Shown here: positions 50,475-60,887 of the stretch, piece by piece | How positions within the stretch are numbered: the first letter of the stretch is position 1 | Layout of the letters: every line of letters starts with the position of its first letter | NCBI RefSeq assembly: GCF_002994635.1 | Contig: NZ_PVNL01000111.1 | Location: 90,131 to 154,130 of the forward strand | DNA length: 64,000 nucleotides | Direction: 5' to 3' | Origin: Enhygromyxa salina | Lineage (GTDB): Bacteria; Myxococcota_A; Polyangia; Nannocystales; Nannocystaceae | Translations under genes and position numbers: made by a program | The notes under the pieces: generated by a model | Seen by the model: the letters and a program-made list of their open reading frames with translations, nothing else | What the model was told of the DNA's origin: nothing | The model's database searches: none

Positions 50475-51094
50475 TCTACCTGCGAGCGGGGCTCTACGCC
50501 GAGGGACCTACCGACTACTATTTCCTGTGCCCGCTGCTCAACCGAATGCTTCGAGAGATCGCGGCGCAGCTGTTCCCGGGCGCAAACGAGATTGAAGACA
50601 CCCGGGGGATCGACAGCTCCGGCGGCGAGAAGACCCGAGCCGATCGCATCGCCGCAGCCGTACGGGACAACGAAGATCTCATCGATATCCTGATCATCCA
50701 CGCTGATGGCGCAGGAAATCCCGCCGCCGTGATCCGAGAGCAAGTCGCGCCCGGTATTGAGGCCGCCCGAACTGCCATCCCCAACAAGCCCATCCCCGCG
50801 ATCCCCTGTGTCCCGGTCCGGGAGATCGAGGCGTGGTTGCTCGCAGACGAGAGCGTCTTCCGCGAGCAGCTCGGCGTCGAGGTTGCTCTACCGGCGGCTC
50901 CCGAGCGCGAGCTCGACCCCAAGAGGATCCTGCGTGAGCGACTGCCGTCCCCGCGTGGGAGCGCACCCGGCATTCCCTACACGCTGTTTGGTGAGCAGGT
51001 GAGCCTCGCGGCGCTCCGACGTCTCGCCGCGTTCACCGAATTCGAGGCGGCCCTGACCCAGCTCGTCCGCAGCTTTGGTCCTGGCAGGAGCTGA
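50471..51094 (+). CDS. DUF4276 (TOPRIM-like) protein, partner of the ATPase
   Basis: 207 aa. A TOPRIM-like layout: Glu in GLYAEGPTDYYFLCPLLNRM, acidic pair region ILIIHADGAGNP, and the DUF4276 hallmark VPVREIEAWLLAD. Genes of this family often follow AAA_21 ATPases in defence islands, by analogy with the DUF4435 effector of PARIS. The likely action is nucleic-acid cleavage upon activation; this is inference. Confidence 0.82.
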   Translation: MIYLRAGLYAEGPTDYYFLCPLLNRMLREIAAQLFPGANEIEDTRGIDSSGGEKTRADRIAAAVRDNEDLIDILIIHADGAGNPAAVIREQVAPGIEAARTAIPNKPIPAIPCVPVREIEAWLLADESVFREQLGVEVALPAAPERELDPKRILRERLPSPRGSAPGIPYTLFGEQVSLAALRRLAAFTEFEAALTQLVRSFGPGRS

Positions 51095-51180
51095 GCCATT
51101 TCCGAGCCCGGCAAACCACATTTCGTGTCGGCTGGCCCCGCGTAGCGCAGATCGAGCGGAGGTCCCCCGCTCGCAAACCT

Positions 51181-52230
51181 TCACATCCAGTGCAGCACCG
51201 CCGTCTCGTCACCGCAGCGCTCGAGCCCGGCGGTAATCTCCGCGAGCTCAAAGTAATTCGCCACCCCAAACACCCCCGCCCGGTGGTCTGGCTTGGCGAG
51301 CCAGGCCTCCACGGCCGCCCCGACCCCCAGCGCGGTCGCCTGCTGTCCGTCTTCGAAGCTCAGCCAGCACCCGCGCTCGCTGCTGGTGTTGCGGTCCGCG
51401 ATCGCCACCAGCTCCACGCGTGACTCGACCGTGCGCAGCAGCCAGGCGCGCAAGATCACCAGCTGCCACGTCAACACCCACGCCAACGGTCGCTTGGCGA
51501 CGCGCAGCAGCCACGCGACCCAGGCCAGCGCGGCGAAGTTGAACAGCAGCCAGCTGGGCGTCAACGCGAAGTGAGCGATGACCGTGGGCACGCCGGTCGC
51601 GTGGCGGATCAGCGCGGTGTCGGGCAGGGCGAAGTTGATCGATCGGGCCGAACCGTCGGCGAAGGGCAGCGCCGTGCCCGGGCCCAGCGCGGTCCTGGAC
51701 TGCAGGCGCTGGCCTCGGTCCCACCGAAACGCAGGCGTGAACAGGCTCTCGGCCATCAGCGCGCAGTTGGCCGGACCCGCGCCCGACAGCGGCGAGATCC
51801 GGATACCGAGCTCGATGCTGTCACACTCGGGCGCACGCTCGGCGACGGCCCGCGCGAGCACGGTGCTGATCCCCGGGAACACGCCGACGCCCAGGATCAC
51901 GGTGCCCTTGGCCGCGGCGTTGGCCTCTGGACGATCGAGCGCGAGCAGCCGCTCGATCGTGGTTGGGTCGGCGCCCATCTCCAGCCAGGTCCCGCCGTGG
52001 GCGAGGATATGGGCGATCGCGGCGTCGGGCGGCGCGTTCACGCTGTCGCTGCAGTTGATGATCAGCTCGAAGCCCGCGAGGGCGCCGAAGGTCTCGGGGC
52101 GCGAGAGATCGAGCACGACGTCGCCCGAGCCAGACCGCGAGCCGATCGAGACCTCGTGCGCGCGGGCGAGCTGCGCCACGACCCGGGCTCCGTAGTACCC
52201 CGTGCCCCCGATGACCAGGATCCGGCTCAT
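51181..52230 (-). CDS. Saccharopine dehydrogenase-like NAD(P)-binding protein
   Basis: 349 aa. Rossmann start ILVIGGTGYYGARVVAQLAR, then FELIINCSDSVNAPPDAAIA, GGTWLEMGADPTTIE and VILGVGVFPGISTVLARAVA as in saccharopine dehydrogenase-like reductases. A hydrophobic stretch (about 225-265) may touch the membrane. Reaction unknown. 28 bp downstream of the acyl-CoA synthetase gene, so probably in one operon with it. Confidence 0.82.
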   Translation of the reverse strand: MSRILVIGGTGYYGARVVAQLARAHEVSIGSRSGSGDVVLDLSRPETFGALAGFELIINCSDSVNAPPDAAIAHILAHGGTWLEMGADPTTIERLLALDRPEANAAAKGTVILGVGVFPGISTVLARAVAERAPECDSIELGIRISPLSGAGPANCALMAESLFTPAFRWDRGQRLQSRTALGPGTALPFADGSARSINFALPDTALIRHATGVPTVIAHFALTPSWLLFNFAALAWVAWLLRVAKRPLAWVLTWQLVILRAWLLRTVESRVELVAIADRNTSSERGCWLSFEDGQQATALGVGAAVEAWLAKPDHRAGVFGVANYFELAEITAGLERCGDETAVLHWM

Positions 52231-52258
52231 GCCAGATTCTACCTGGGTTTATCGGGCG

Positions 52259-54025
52259 TCACTCATCGGACCCAGTCGCCAGCGTCGATGTGTCTCCCTC
52301 GGGCAGGCCCAGCTCACGCGCCAACAGCAGCCTCCGCATGGTCTTGCCGCTTCGAGTCCGGGGCGGCCCGTCGCAGAACTCGAGCTCGCGCGGGGCCGCG
52401 ACCAGGCCGAGGCGCGCGCGGCCAAAGCCGAGGAGCTCGCGGCGCAGCGCCTCCCGGGCCGCGAAGCCGGGCGCGAGGGTGACGAAGGCCTTGATACACG
52501 CACCGTCGACCGGATCCGGCTTGCCGATCACCGCCACCTCGGCGACGGCCGGGTGTTGGAGCAACGCGCTCTCGACCGCGAATGTGCCGATCAGGTGGCC
52601 AGCGGACTGGATCATGTCATCGGCCCGCCCGACGAACCAGATGTAGCCGGCAGCGTCGCGCGAGGCCAGATCACCGCTGAGGTACCAGCCGTCGACAAAG
52701 CAGCTTTCGTGGCGCTCCTCCTGATCGAGGTACGCACGAAACATCGAAGGCCAAGGCGCGCGCACGGCCAGCTCACCGACGGCGCCGGGCTCATCGATCA
52801 GCCGGACCCCGCCAGCGACCCGGGTGACGATACCGACCGTGACGCCGGGCAGCGGCTTGCCCATTGACCCCAGCACGACCGGCATCGAGGCATAGTTCGC
52901 AATCATGATGCTGCCGGTCTCGGCCTGCCACCAGTTGTCGTGGATCGGCTGACCGAGCGCCTTGATGCTCCAGCGGACCGCCTCGGGGTCGAGCGGCTCG
53001 CCGACGCTGGCGATGAAGCGCAGCTTCGACAGATCATACTCGCGGCTGAGCCCAACACCTGCGCGCATCAGCGACCGGATCGCCGCGGGTGCGGTGTACG
53101 AGACCGTGACCTGCTGTTGCTCGACGATCTGGCACCAGCGCCGCGCGTCGACGTTCGCCTCGTCGACGATCATGGTCACACCATGACAAAGCGGCGCGAT
53201 GATGCTGTACGAGATCCCGGTCACCCAGCCGGGATCGGCCGTACACCAGTAGACGTCGCCGGGCCGCAGATCCAGCGCCAGGCGTGCGCTGCTGTGGTGG
53301 CCGACCACCGCCTCGTGCACGTGCAGGACCCCCTTCGGCTGACCGGTGGTCCCGCTGGTGAAGTGCAGCAACGCGGGGTCCTCGGGGTTCGTCGGCGGAA
53401 TCTCGTAGACATGGCTCATGTCTCGCAGCGCCGCCGCGAGCGAGCGCGTGCCCTTGGGCGGCGCGAGATCGAGATCCATGTCGAGCAAGAGCACGTGCTC
53501 GAGCTCGGGCAGACGGTCGCGCAGCGCAGCGAGCTTGCTCGCGTACAGGCGCTCGGTCGTGACGATGACCTTGGTCTTGCTCGAGCCGAGTCGCGCCACG
53601 ATCGGCTCGGGCTCCAGCCCGGGAGACAGCGGGCAGAACACCGATCGATGGGCGAGGGCGCCGAGCGCCGCGACATACAGGTGCGGCAGCCGACCGGCGA
53701 ACGAGCACACCGTAGCACCCGCGCGGACGCCCAGCGCATCGAGCAGGTTCGCGAATTGGGCGACCTTGCGCGCGAGCTCGGCGTAGCTGTATTCCACGAT
53801 CGCGCCGCGCTTTCCCAGCCAGCGCAGCGCGACAGTGTCAGCGAGCGGGCTTCTGGCGTGGCGCATGACGGCTGCATGGGCGATGTTGAGGCCGCCGCCC
53901 GGCAGCCCGGCGAGCTCGGCGCGGGCGTCCGCCCAGTCAAAGCCGGTTCTCGTGGCTTCATAGTCGGGCATATTGACCGGAGTGGAGTCGAGCTTTTGAA
54001 TGAGCGAGCTGATGATGTGCGCCAT
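52259..54025 (-). CDS. AMP-forming acyl-CoA (acetyl-CoA-like) synthetase
   Basis: 588 aa. P-loop-type motif LHFTSGTTGQPKGVLHVHEA, DVYWCTADPGWVTGISYSI, NWWQAETGSIMI, WYLSGDLASRDAAGYIWFVG and the adenylation lysine in TRSGKTMRRLL. The pattern TADPGWVTG and WWQTE-like segment point to acetate/propionate-type enzymes (AcsA branch). It activates a short carboxylic acid to its CoA thioester. Confidence 0.9.
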   Translation of the reverse strand: MAHIISSLIQKLDSTPVNMPDYEATRTGFDWADARAELAGLPGGGLNIAHAAVMRHARSPLADTVALRWLGKRGAIVEYSYAELARKVAQFANLLDALGVRAGATVCSFAGRLPHLYVAALGALAHRSVFCPLSPGLEPEPIVARLGSSKTKVIVTTERLYASKLAALRDRLPELEHVLLLDMDLDLAPPKGTRSLAAALRDMSHVYEIPPTNPEDPALLHFTSGTTGQPKGVLHVHEAVVGHHSSARLALDLRPGDVYWCTADPGWVTGISYSIIAPLCHGVTMIVDEANVDARRWCQIVEQQQVTVSYTAPAAIRSLMRAGVGLSREYDLSKLRFIASVGEPLDPEAVRWSIKALGQPIHDNWWQAETGSIMIANYASMPVVLGSMGKPLPGVTVGIVTRVAGGVRLIDEPGAVGELAVRAPWPSMFRAYLDQEERHESCFVDGWYLSGDLASRDAAGYIWFVGRADDMIQSAGHLIGTFAVESALLQHPAVAEVAVIGKPDPVDGACIKAFVTLAPGFAAREALRRELLGFGRARLGLVAAPRELEFCDGPPRTRSGKTMRRLLLARELGLPEGDTSTLATGSDE

Positions 54026-54190
54026 GCGTGGGAATTTCGTGATCGAGGTATGCGCAGGCTAGGTGAGAGAGCGGGGTCAGGGCAGCGAAAACTCCACGGT
54101 CTCGCGAAGATCCGGTCGCAAACGCTGCGGGCTGCACCAACCAGCCACTATGCAAATTCGTGACAGGATACGCAGTCGACGGAGAGTGTT

Positions 54191-54814
54191 ATGAAAGAAA
54201 AGTATGGAACCCTGCAAGTAACTGGAACTGGTGACATCAAGGTGGCTCCCGACGAGGCCGTCGTCAAGCTACGCGTGCTCACCGAGGGCAAGACCGCGTC
54301 CGAGGCGGTCGCCATGGCCGCCAAGCAGACCGACGCCGTGCTCAAGGCGGTGTCGGCCCAGCCCAACCACGGCGTGACGACCACGGGCCTCGGCGTCAGC
54401 CCGGTCATCACCTACGATCCAAAGACCAATGTCCCTTCGATCGTCGGCTTTCGGGCCAGCAACGGGGTGCAGATCAGGACCAAGGTCAGCTACGCCGGGC
54501 AGGTGTTCGACGCGGGTGTCAAGGCTGGCGCCAACCAGAGCAGCGGCATTGATTTCCGTCTGCAGGACGAGACCCCATTTCGAGAAGATGCCCTGCGCAT
54601 GGCCGTGAAGGCGGCTTGCAAGGAGGCGCGACTGGTGGCCAAGTCCGCCGACGTCGAGATCGAGGGGCCCGAGATGATCGAGATCGATCCTCGTCCGACG
54701 CAGCTGTTCTACCGGGCACAAGCGCTCGAGGCCAAGTCAGTGGCGACCCCGGTGATCCCCGAGGACCTCACGGTCTCCGCCTCGGTGCAGATCAAGTTCC
54801 GCACCAAGGGCTGA
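54191..54814 (+). CDS. SIMPL (DUF541) domain protein
   Basis: 207 aa, GGAGAG before the ATG. LQVTGTGDIKVAPDEAVVKLRV, VTTTGLGVSPVITYDP, FRASNGVQIRT and the helix AVKAACKEARLVAK are typical of SIMPL proteins, usually periplasmic oligomers tied to stress. There is no clear signal peptide here, so a cytoplasmic location is possible. Confidence 0.88.
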   Translation: MKEKYGTLQVTGTGDIKVAPDEAVVKLRVLTEGKTASEAVAMAAKQTDAVLKAVSAQPNHGVTTTGLGVSPVITYDPKTNVPSIVGFRASNGVQIRTKVSYAGQVFDAGVKAGANQSSGIDFRLQDETPFREDALRMAVKAACKEARLVAKSADVEIEGPEMIEIDPRPTQLFYRAQALEAKSVATPVIPEDLTVSASVQIKFRTKG

Positions 54815-54888
54815 GTCCTCGCGCCAACGAGCGTTCCAGTACACCAAGGCGCCCGCAAGCGGGCCAGAAGCCTGGCCCGAGACAGCCA

Positions 54889-55233
54889 CTAAGCCTCGCG
54901 GGCTTTGATGATCAGGTACTGCAACCGGGCGGTGTCCGAATGGTTGATGATCTCCAGGGTCTCACCCAGCGGCAGGTACACCACATCGCCCGGTCGCAGC
55001 CCAAATTGCTGCTTACCCACGACCGCCTCGCCGAGCCCCTCGATCCCCACGACGATCTCCGGGAACTCCTCCTGTAGATGTCGCCCGACTCGCCCGCCGG
55101 GCTCGAGCTCGCACGCGAGCACGGCGGTGAAGGGCGGAGCGCTGCGGCGCAGCAAGTTCCAGACCTTGACCGTGCCGACCCCACCAAACAGGTTCTGGCG
55201 TGGGTCGGGGGCGCCCTTGCTGTCGATCTCCAT
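54889..55233 (-). CDS. Cupin domain protein
   Basis: 114 aa. A small double-stranded beta-helix: AVLACELEPGGRVGRHLQEE (only one of the usual metal-binding His residues), FPEIVVGIEGLGEAVVG, and second box LRPGDVVYLPLGETLEIIN. The ATG overlaps the cytochrome stop (TAATG). Probably a small-molecule-binding cupin, perhaps without metal. Confidence 0.8.
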   Translation of the reverse strand: MEIDSKGAPDPRQNLFGGVGTVKVWNLLRRSAPPFTAVLACELEPGGRVGRHLQEEFPEIVVGIEGLGEAVVGKQQFGLRPGDVVYLPLGETLEIINHSDTARLQYLIIKAREA

Positions 55234-55604
55234 TACTGGGCGAGCTTTCGGACCTTCTTGACGAGCTCGTCTTGCACGGCGGGCTTGTCCTTGAGATCGG
55301 GGTTGGGGGCCATGGCCTCGTTGAGACCGACCGACGCGCCGCCTTCGACGATGACCTTCTTGATCCGCTCGTTGTCGGTGGTGGCCTGCCAGGTCGGATC
55401 CTTGAACGACCGAGGCTTGACCGCGAGCGCGGCCGCGCCCGGACCGTTGCCGCCGCCGTCCGGGCCGTGACAGGTGACGCAGCGCTCCTGCCAGACCTTC
55501 TCCGCTTCGGCCGCGGCCTCAGCGTTGGCGTCGCCCTTGCCGTTGCAGGCGGTGGCGAGGCCGACGAAGACGAAACTCAGTGCGAGGGTGCGGGACCGGG
55601 ACAT
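55233..55604 (-). CDS. Cytochrome c-type lipoprotein
   Basis: 123 aa from the ATG at 55604. Lipobox VGLATAC, heme site CVTCHGPDG, then a long helix to the distal Met in NEAMAPNPDL and the C-terminal helix QDELVKKVRKL. A monoheme electron carrier of class I. Transcribed ahead of and coupled to the cupin gene. Confidence 0.9.
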   Translation of the reverse strand: MSRSRTLALSFVFVGLATACNGKGDANAEAAAEAEKVWQERCVTCHGPDGGGNGPGAAALAVKPRSFKDPTWQATTDNERIKKVIVEGGASVGLNEAMAPNPDLKDKPAVQDELVKKVRKLAQ

Positions 55605-55750
55605 GGGCCGGAGTGTAGATAAATTGGAAAGCGCCAACAGGGGGCAGCGACGCAAGCTTTGCAGAAGTTTCTCGTGAAGCCCGCGTGGTGATCGCGGCTG
55701 CATGGTCCAAGACGGGCGGAAAATCGAGTCGTGCAGCGCGCGGGCATGTT

Positions 55751-58750
55751 ATGTCACTGCGCATGAACCGCGCCATCCTCTCGCGCCACCTCCTTCGCAC
55801 GGTCGCGCTCTCGGGTCTCCTGCTCGCTTGCCGCACGCCGGACACGACGTCGCCGATCGACGACACGGCCACGCCGCCAGTCGAGGAGCTGACGGCCGCG
55901 CAGATCTTGGCGGCGTCGGAGCTGCCGCCGTTGGTCGAGACGCCGCTCGCGGACGACGAGATGGCCGTGACCGTGCACCGCCTGTCCAACGGCATGACCG
56001 TGTACATCAGCACGGATCGCCAAAAGCCGCGGTTCTCGGCGTGGATCGCCGTGCGCACGGGCAGCCGCAACGATCCCGCCAGCTCGACCGGCTTGGCCCA
56101 CTACCTCGAGCACATGTTGTTCAAGGGCACCGACGACTACGGAACCTTGGACCTCGAGGCCGAGCAGGTTCACCTCGACGCGATCGAGCAGCTCTACACC
56201 GAGCTGCGCGGCGCCGACGAAGCTCGCCGCGCGGAGATCTTCACCGAGATCGATCAGCACACCCAGGCGACGGCCGCGTACGCGATCCCCAACGAGCTCG
56301 ATCGCATGTACGCGGCGCTGGGGATCGAGGGCGTCAACGCGTTCACCAGCAACGAAGTCACGGCCTACATCGGTGACGTGCCCTCGAACCGGCTCGACGC
56401 GTGGGCCAAGATCGAGGGCGAGCGCTTCTCGGATCCGGTGTTCCGGCTGTTCTATCCCGAGCTCGAGGCGGTCTACGAAGAGAAGAACCTGTCGATCGAT
56501 CGGCCCGAGAGTCGGATCTGGGACACGCTGCTGCTGACGCTGTTTCCCCAGCATCCCTACGGCACCCAGCCCACGATCGGCGTGGTCGAGCACCTCAAGA
56601 ACCCCGCCTACTCCGACATGGTCCAGTACTTCGAAGACTGGTATGCGCCCAACAACATGGCGGTGATCCTGGCCGGGGACATCGACGCTGCGACCGCGCT
56701 GCCCGTGCTCGAGGCGAGCCTGGGCCAGATCCCGCCGCGCAGCATCGGCACCAAGGCGCCCGCTGACTTGCCGCCACTCGCGACCCGCGTCGCCCACGAC
56801 GTCATCGCCGAGGGCGAGCAGAGCGTGACCATGGCGTGGCGCACCGTCGAGGTCACCCACGCCGACGAGCCCGCGCTGGTCGTGGCGGACTGGCTGATGG
56901 ACAACTCCAGCAGCGGCCTGCTCAACCTCGAGCTCGAGCTCACGCAGAAGGTCCAAGATGCCGGCTCGTGGGCCAGCCACCTCAATGAGGCCGGCTACTT
57001 TGGCGTGCGCGCGACCTTGCAGCAGGGCCAGACCCACGCCGAGGTCGAGCAGCTGTTGACCGGGGTGATCGCCAAGCTTCAGGCGGGCGAGTTTGCCCAG
57101 GCCGACATTGACGCGATCAAGCTGCACGAGGACATGCACGACAAGCGGACGCTCGAGAGCAACCGGGGGCGGGTCGGGCGAATGATGGAGTCCTACATCG
57201 AGCGGCGTTCGTGGGCAGATGTGATCGCGCGTAATCAGCGGCTGCGCGCCGTCACGCGCGAGGACGTGATTCGCGTCGCGAACCAGTATCTGGGCGCCGA
57301 GTATGTGGTCATCAACCGCAAGTCGGGCAAGCAGGATCTGCCCAACATTCAAAAGCCCAGCATCACGCCGATCGACATCGACGCCACCCGCGAGAGCCAG
57401 TTCTCCGCCGACATCAAGGCGATGCCCGCGAGCCAGCTGGAGCCCGAGTGGCTGGTCGAGGGCGAGCATTACGAGCACCTCACGCTGCCGGCCGGCCCGC
57501 TGGTCGCCGCTCGCAACTCCCGCAATGATCTGTTCTCGGTGAAGTATCGGTTTGACCGTGGTCACCGCAAAGCTCAGATGCTGTGTGTGGCGCTCGATCT
57601 GCTCGAGCGCTCGGGTGCGGGCAATACCTCGGCCGAGGAGCTGCAAAAGCAGCTGTTCGCGCTGGGCACCAGCGTGAGCTTTGGCTGCGGCTCCGAGTAC
57701 ACCAATGTCGACATTGACGGGATCGACAAGAACCTCGAGCAGAGCGTGAAGCTGGTCGAGTCCTGGATCCGGGATCCCAAGTTCGACGACGAGACCCTCG
57801 CGGGTCTGCGGACCAACCTGATCAGCGAGCGCAAGGACGAGCTCGACGACTCCGACTCGCTCGCCCAGATGTTGTCGGCGTATGCCAGCTACGGCGATCG
57901 CAGCGCCTACCTGCGCCAGCCCAGCAACGCCGCGATCAACAAGGTCACGGCCAAGCAGCTGCGCAAGCAGCTGACCAGCTTCCCTGACTTCACCCACACC
58001 ACGCTCTACTATGGCCCGCGCACGCCAGCCGAGGCCGCCAAGGTCGTGGGCATGGGGCGCAAGCACAAGCCCGCGGGCGCCCGCGAAAAGCGGCAGTTCC
58101 GGCCTGGGGGCGAGGGCACGACGATCTACTTCTTGCACAAGGACGTGGCCAAGTCCGCGGTCTCGGTGGCGATCCCCCAGGGTGTGCTGCCGCGCGATCA
58201 GGTCCCGGTCTCGGAGTATTTCGGCCGCTATCTGGGCGGCGGCATGAGCTCGCTGATCTTTCAGGAGATCCGCGAGGCTCGGGGCCTGGCCTACTACGCG
58301 TACGCCTACGTCGCGCGGGGGAGCATCCCGGCTGACGAGTGCGCGCTGGTGGGTGGCATGGGGACCCAGGCTGACAAGACCGTCGACGCGCTCACGACTT
58401 ACCTCGAGCTGCTGCGCGAGCGGCCGATCGACGGGAATCGGCTGGGGCAGACCCTCGAGTCGCTCGAGGCCGACTATCGCTCGAGCCGCATTGATCCGCG
58501 CTGGATTGTGCTGTGGGTCGACAGCTGGGACCGCGAGGGTGAGAAGCAGGATCCGCGGCCGTGGGAGTGGGAGCAGATCCAGGCGCTGGGGGTCGAGCAG
58601 GTTCAGACCTTTGCGAGTGGGGTCGCGGATCGGCCGGCGATCATCAGTATCGTGGGTGATCGGAGTCGGGTCGACCTCGCCGCGCTCGCCAAGCTCGGCA
58701 CCGTGGTCGAGGTCGAGCCCGGGCAGCTGACCAGCTACGGGGCGTTTTGA
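55751..58750 (+). CDS. M16 (insulinase/pitrilysin) family metallopeptidase lipoprotein
   Basis: About 999 aa (start 55751 or 55763). Lipobox SGLLLAC. Zinc site HYLEH at 117-121 in GLAHYLEHMLFKG; the later Glu is in VYEEKNLS near 243. The second half (about 560-999) is an inactive M16 copy with RGLAYYAYAYVARG. Thus a full two-half peptidase, with an inserted helical stretch after the zinc site (about 130-185). Exported and membrane-anchored, it digests peptides, consistent with a predatory lifestyle. Confidence 0.92.
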   Translation: MSLRMNRAILSRHLLRTVALSGLLLACRTPDTTSPIDDTATPPVEELTAAQILAASELPPLVETPLADDEMAVTVHRLSNGMTVYISTDRQKPRFSAWIAVRTGSRNDPASSTGLAHYLEHMLFKGTDDYGTLDLEAEQVHLDAIEQLYTELRGADEARRAEIFTEIDQHTQATAAYAIPNELDRMYAALGIEGVNAFTSNEVTAYIGDVPSNRLDAWAKIEGERFSDPVFRLFYPELEAVYEEKNLSIDRPESRIWDTLLLTLFPQHPYGTQPTIGVVEHLKNPAYSDMVQYFEDWYAPNNMAVILAGDIDAATALPVLEASLGQIPPRSIGTKAPADLPPLATRVAHDVIAEGEQSVTMAWRTVEVTHADEPALVVADWLMDNSSSGLLNLELELTQKVQDAGSWASHLNEAGYFGVRATLQQGQTHAEVEQLLTGVIAKLQAGEFAQADIDAIKLHEDMHDKRTLESNRGRVGRMMESYIERRSWADVIARNQRLRAVTREDVIRVANQYLGAEYVVINRKSGKQDLPNIQKPSITPIDIDATRESQFSADIKAMPASQLEPEWLVEGEHYEHLTLPAGPLVAARNSRNDLFSVKYRFDRGHRKAQMLCVALDLLERSGAGNTSAEELQKQLFALGTSVSFGCGSEYTNVDIDGIDKNLEQSVKLVESWIRDPKFDDETLAGLRTNLISERKDELDDSDSLAQMLSAYASYGDRSAYLRQPSNAAINKVTAKQLRKQLTSFPDFTHTTLYYGPRTPAEAAKVVGMGRKHKPAGAREKRQFRPGGEGTTIYFLHKDVAKSAVSVAIPQGVLPRDQVPVSEYFGRYLGGGMSSLIFQEIREARGLAYYAYAYVARGSIPADECALVGGMGTQADKTVDALTTYLELLRERPIDGNRLGQTLESLEADYRSSRIDPRWIVLWVDSWDREGEKQDPRPWEWEQIQALGVEQVQTFASGVADRPAIISIVGDRSRVDLAALAKLGTVVEVEPGQLTSYGAF

Positions 58751-58752
58751 TC

Positions 58753-59527
58753 ATGGCCGACCTCGGAGCTGTCGAGCTGGAGCGGGTGTTGGTCGACGCG
58801 CTCGCGCCGACGCCCGACGCCGTGTTGGTCGATGAGCCCGACTGGGTTCAGCTCACCACGCCCTCGTCGCCGCACCCGAACCGCAATGGTGTGTTCTTGG
58901 CTCGGCTGGGCCCGGAGCTGGCGGACGCGCGCATCGCCGAGATCAGGAGCTCGCACGTGGCGCGCGGGGCTGGAATGCGGTGGATCGTCGGCCCCAGCAG
59001 CACGCCTGACGATCTATCGGAGAGGCTCGAGCGCGCTGGAGTCCCGCGCCTGGCGAGCGCGCTGGGCATGCACATGCGTGTACCCGAACAGCCACCTGCG
59101 CTGGTTGAGGGTGTGGAGCTGCGCCAGGTCGGAGTGGGGGACATCGCCAGCTTCGGCGAGGTCAACGCGCGGGCGTGGGAGCGGGGCGCGGCGTTTCGCC
59201 GCGAGTGCGAAGACTTCATGACACAGGCGCTCAGGCGCGAGGCCAACACACTGCGATCATGGTTGGTCTATCGGCACGACGAGCTGGTCGGCACCGCAAT
59301 CTTGCGCCTGCTGCCGGGACTTGGCTACCTACAGGGCGCCGCGGTCGTGCGTCAGCACCGGCGACAGGGCATGTATCAGGCGCTGCTCGATCATCGACTT
59401 GGCGTGCTGCGAGCGCAGGGCATCGAGCATGTCGTGGTGTGGGCCGATGAGGCGACCTCGGCGGGCGTGTGTCGACGCGCCGGGTTTGTGCCCAAGTGTC
59501 GCGCCGTGTTCCACGAGCTGCCGGCGG

Positions 59528-59547
<20 letters not shown>
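58753..59547 (+). CDS. GNAT N-acetyltransferase
   Basis: 264 aa. The C-terminal half is GNAT: LVGTAILRLLPGLGYLQGAA followed by acetyl-CoA loop VRQHRRQGMYQALLDHRLGV and AGFVPKCRAVFHEL. The N-terminal half (1-120) is unassigned and may be a degenerate GNAT. It begins 2 bp after the peptidase stop, so it is co-transcribed with it. Substrate unknown. Confidence 0.85.
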
Positions 59548-60724
<1,177 letters not shown>

Positions 60725-60887
60725 CGGGCCACTATAGCCGTCGCCGCGGCCGGACCGCAGATATTCTCGATCGATCTCATGTTTGGGGGCGAACCGCGCG
60801 AGGCGGCTCGCCTGGCTTCCCGGCCTCCCACGCCGGCCTGAGGACCGGCTTTGCCCGATCGGCCACGGTCTGAAACAATCGCTGGGC

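Noticed and set aside
55754..58138. A 794-codon minus-strand frame opposite the M16 peptidase
   Set aside because: Antisense shadow of a clearly recognisable peptidase with zinc site.
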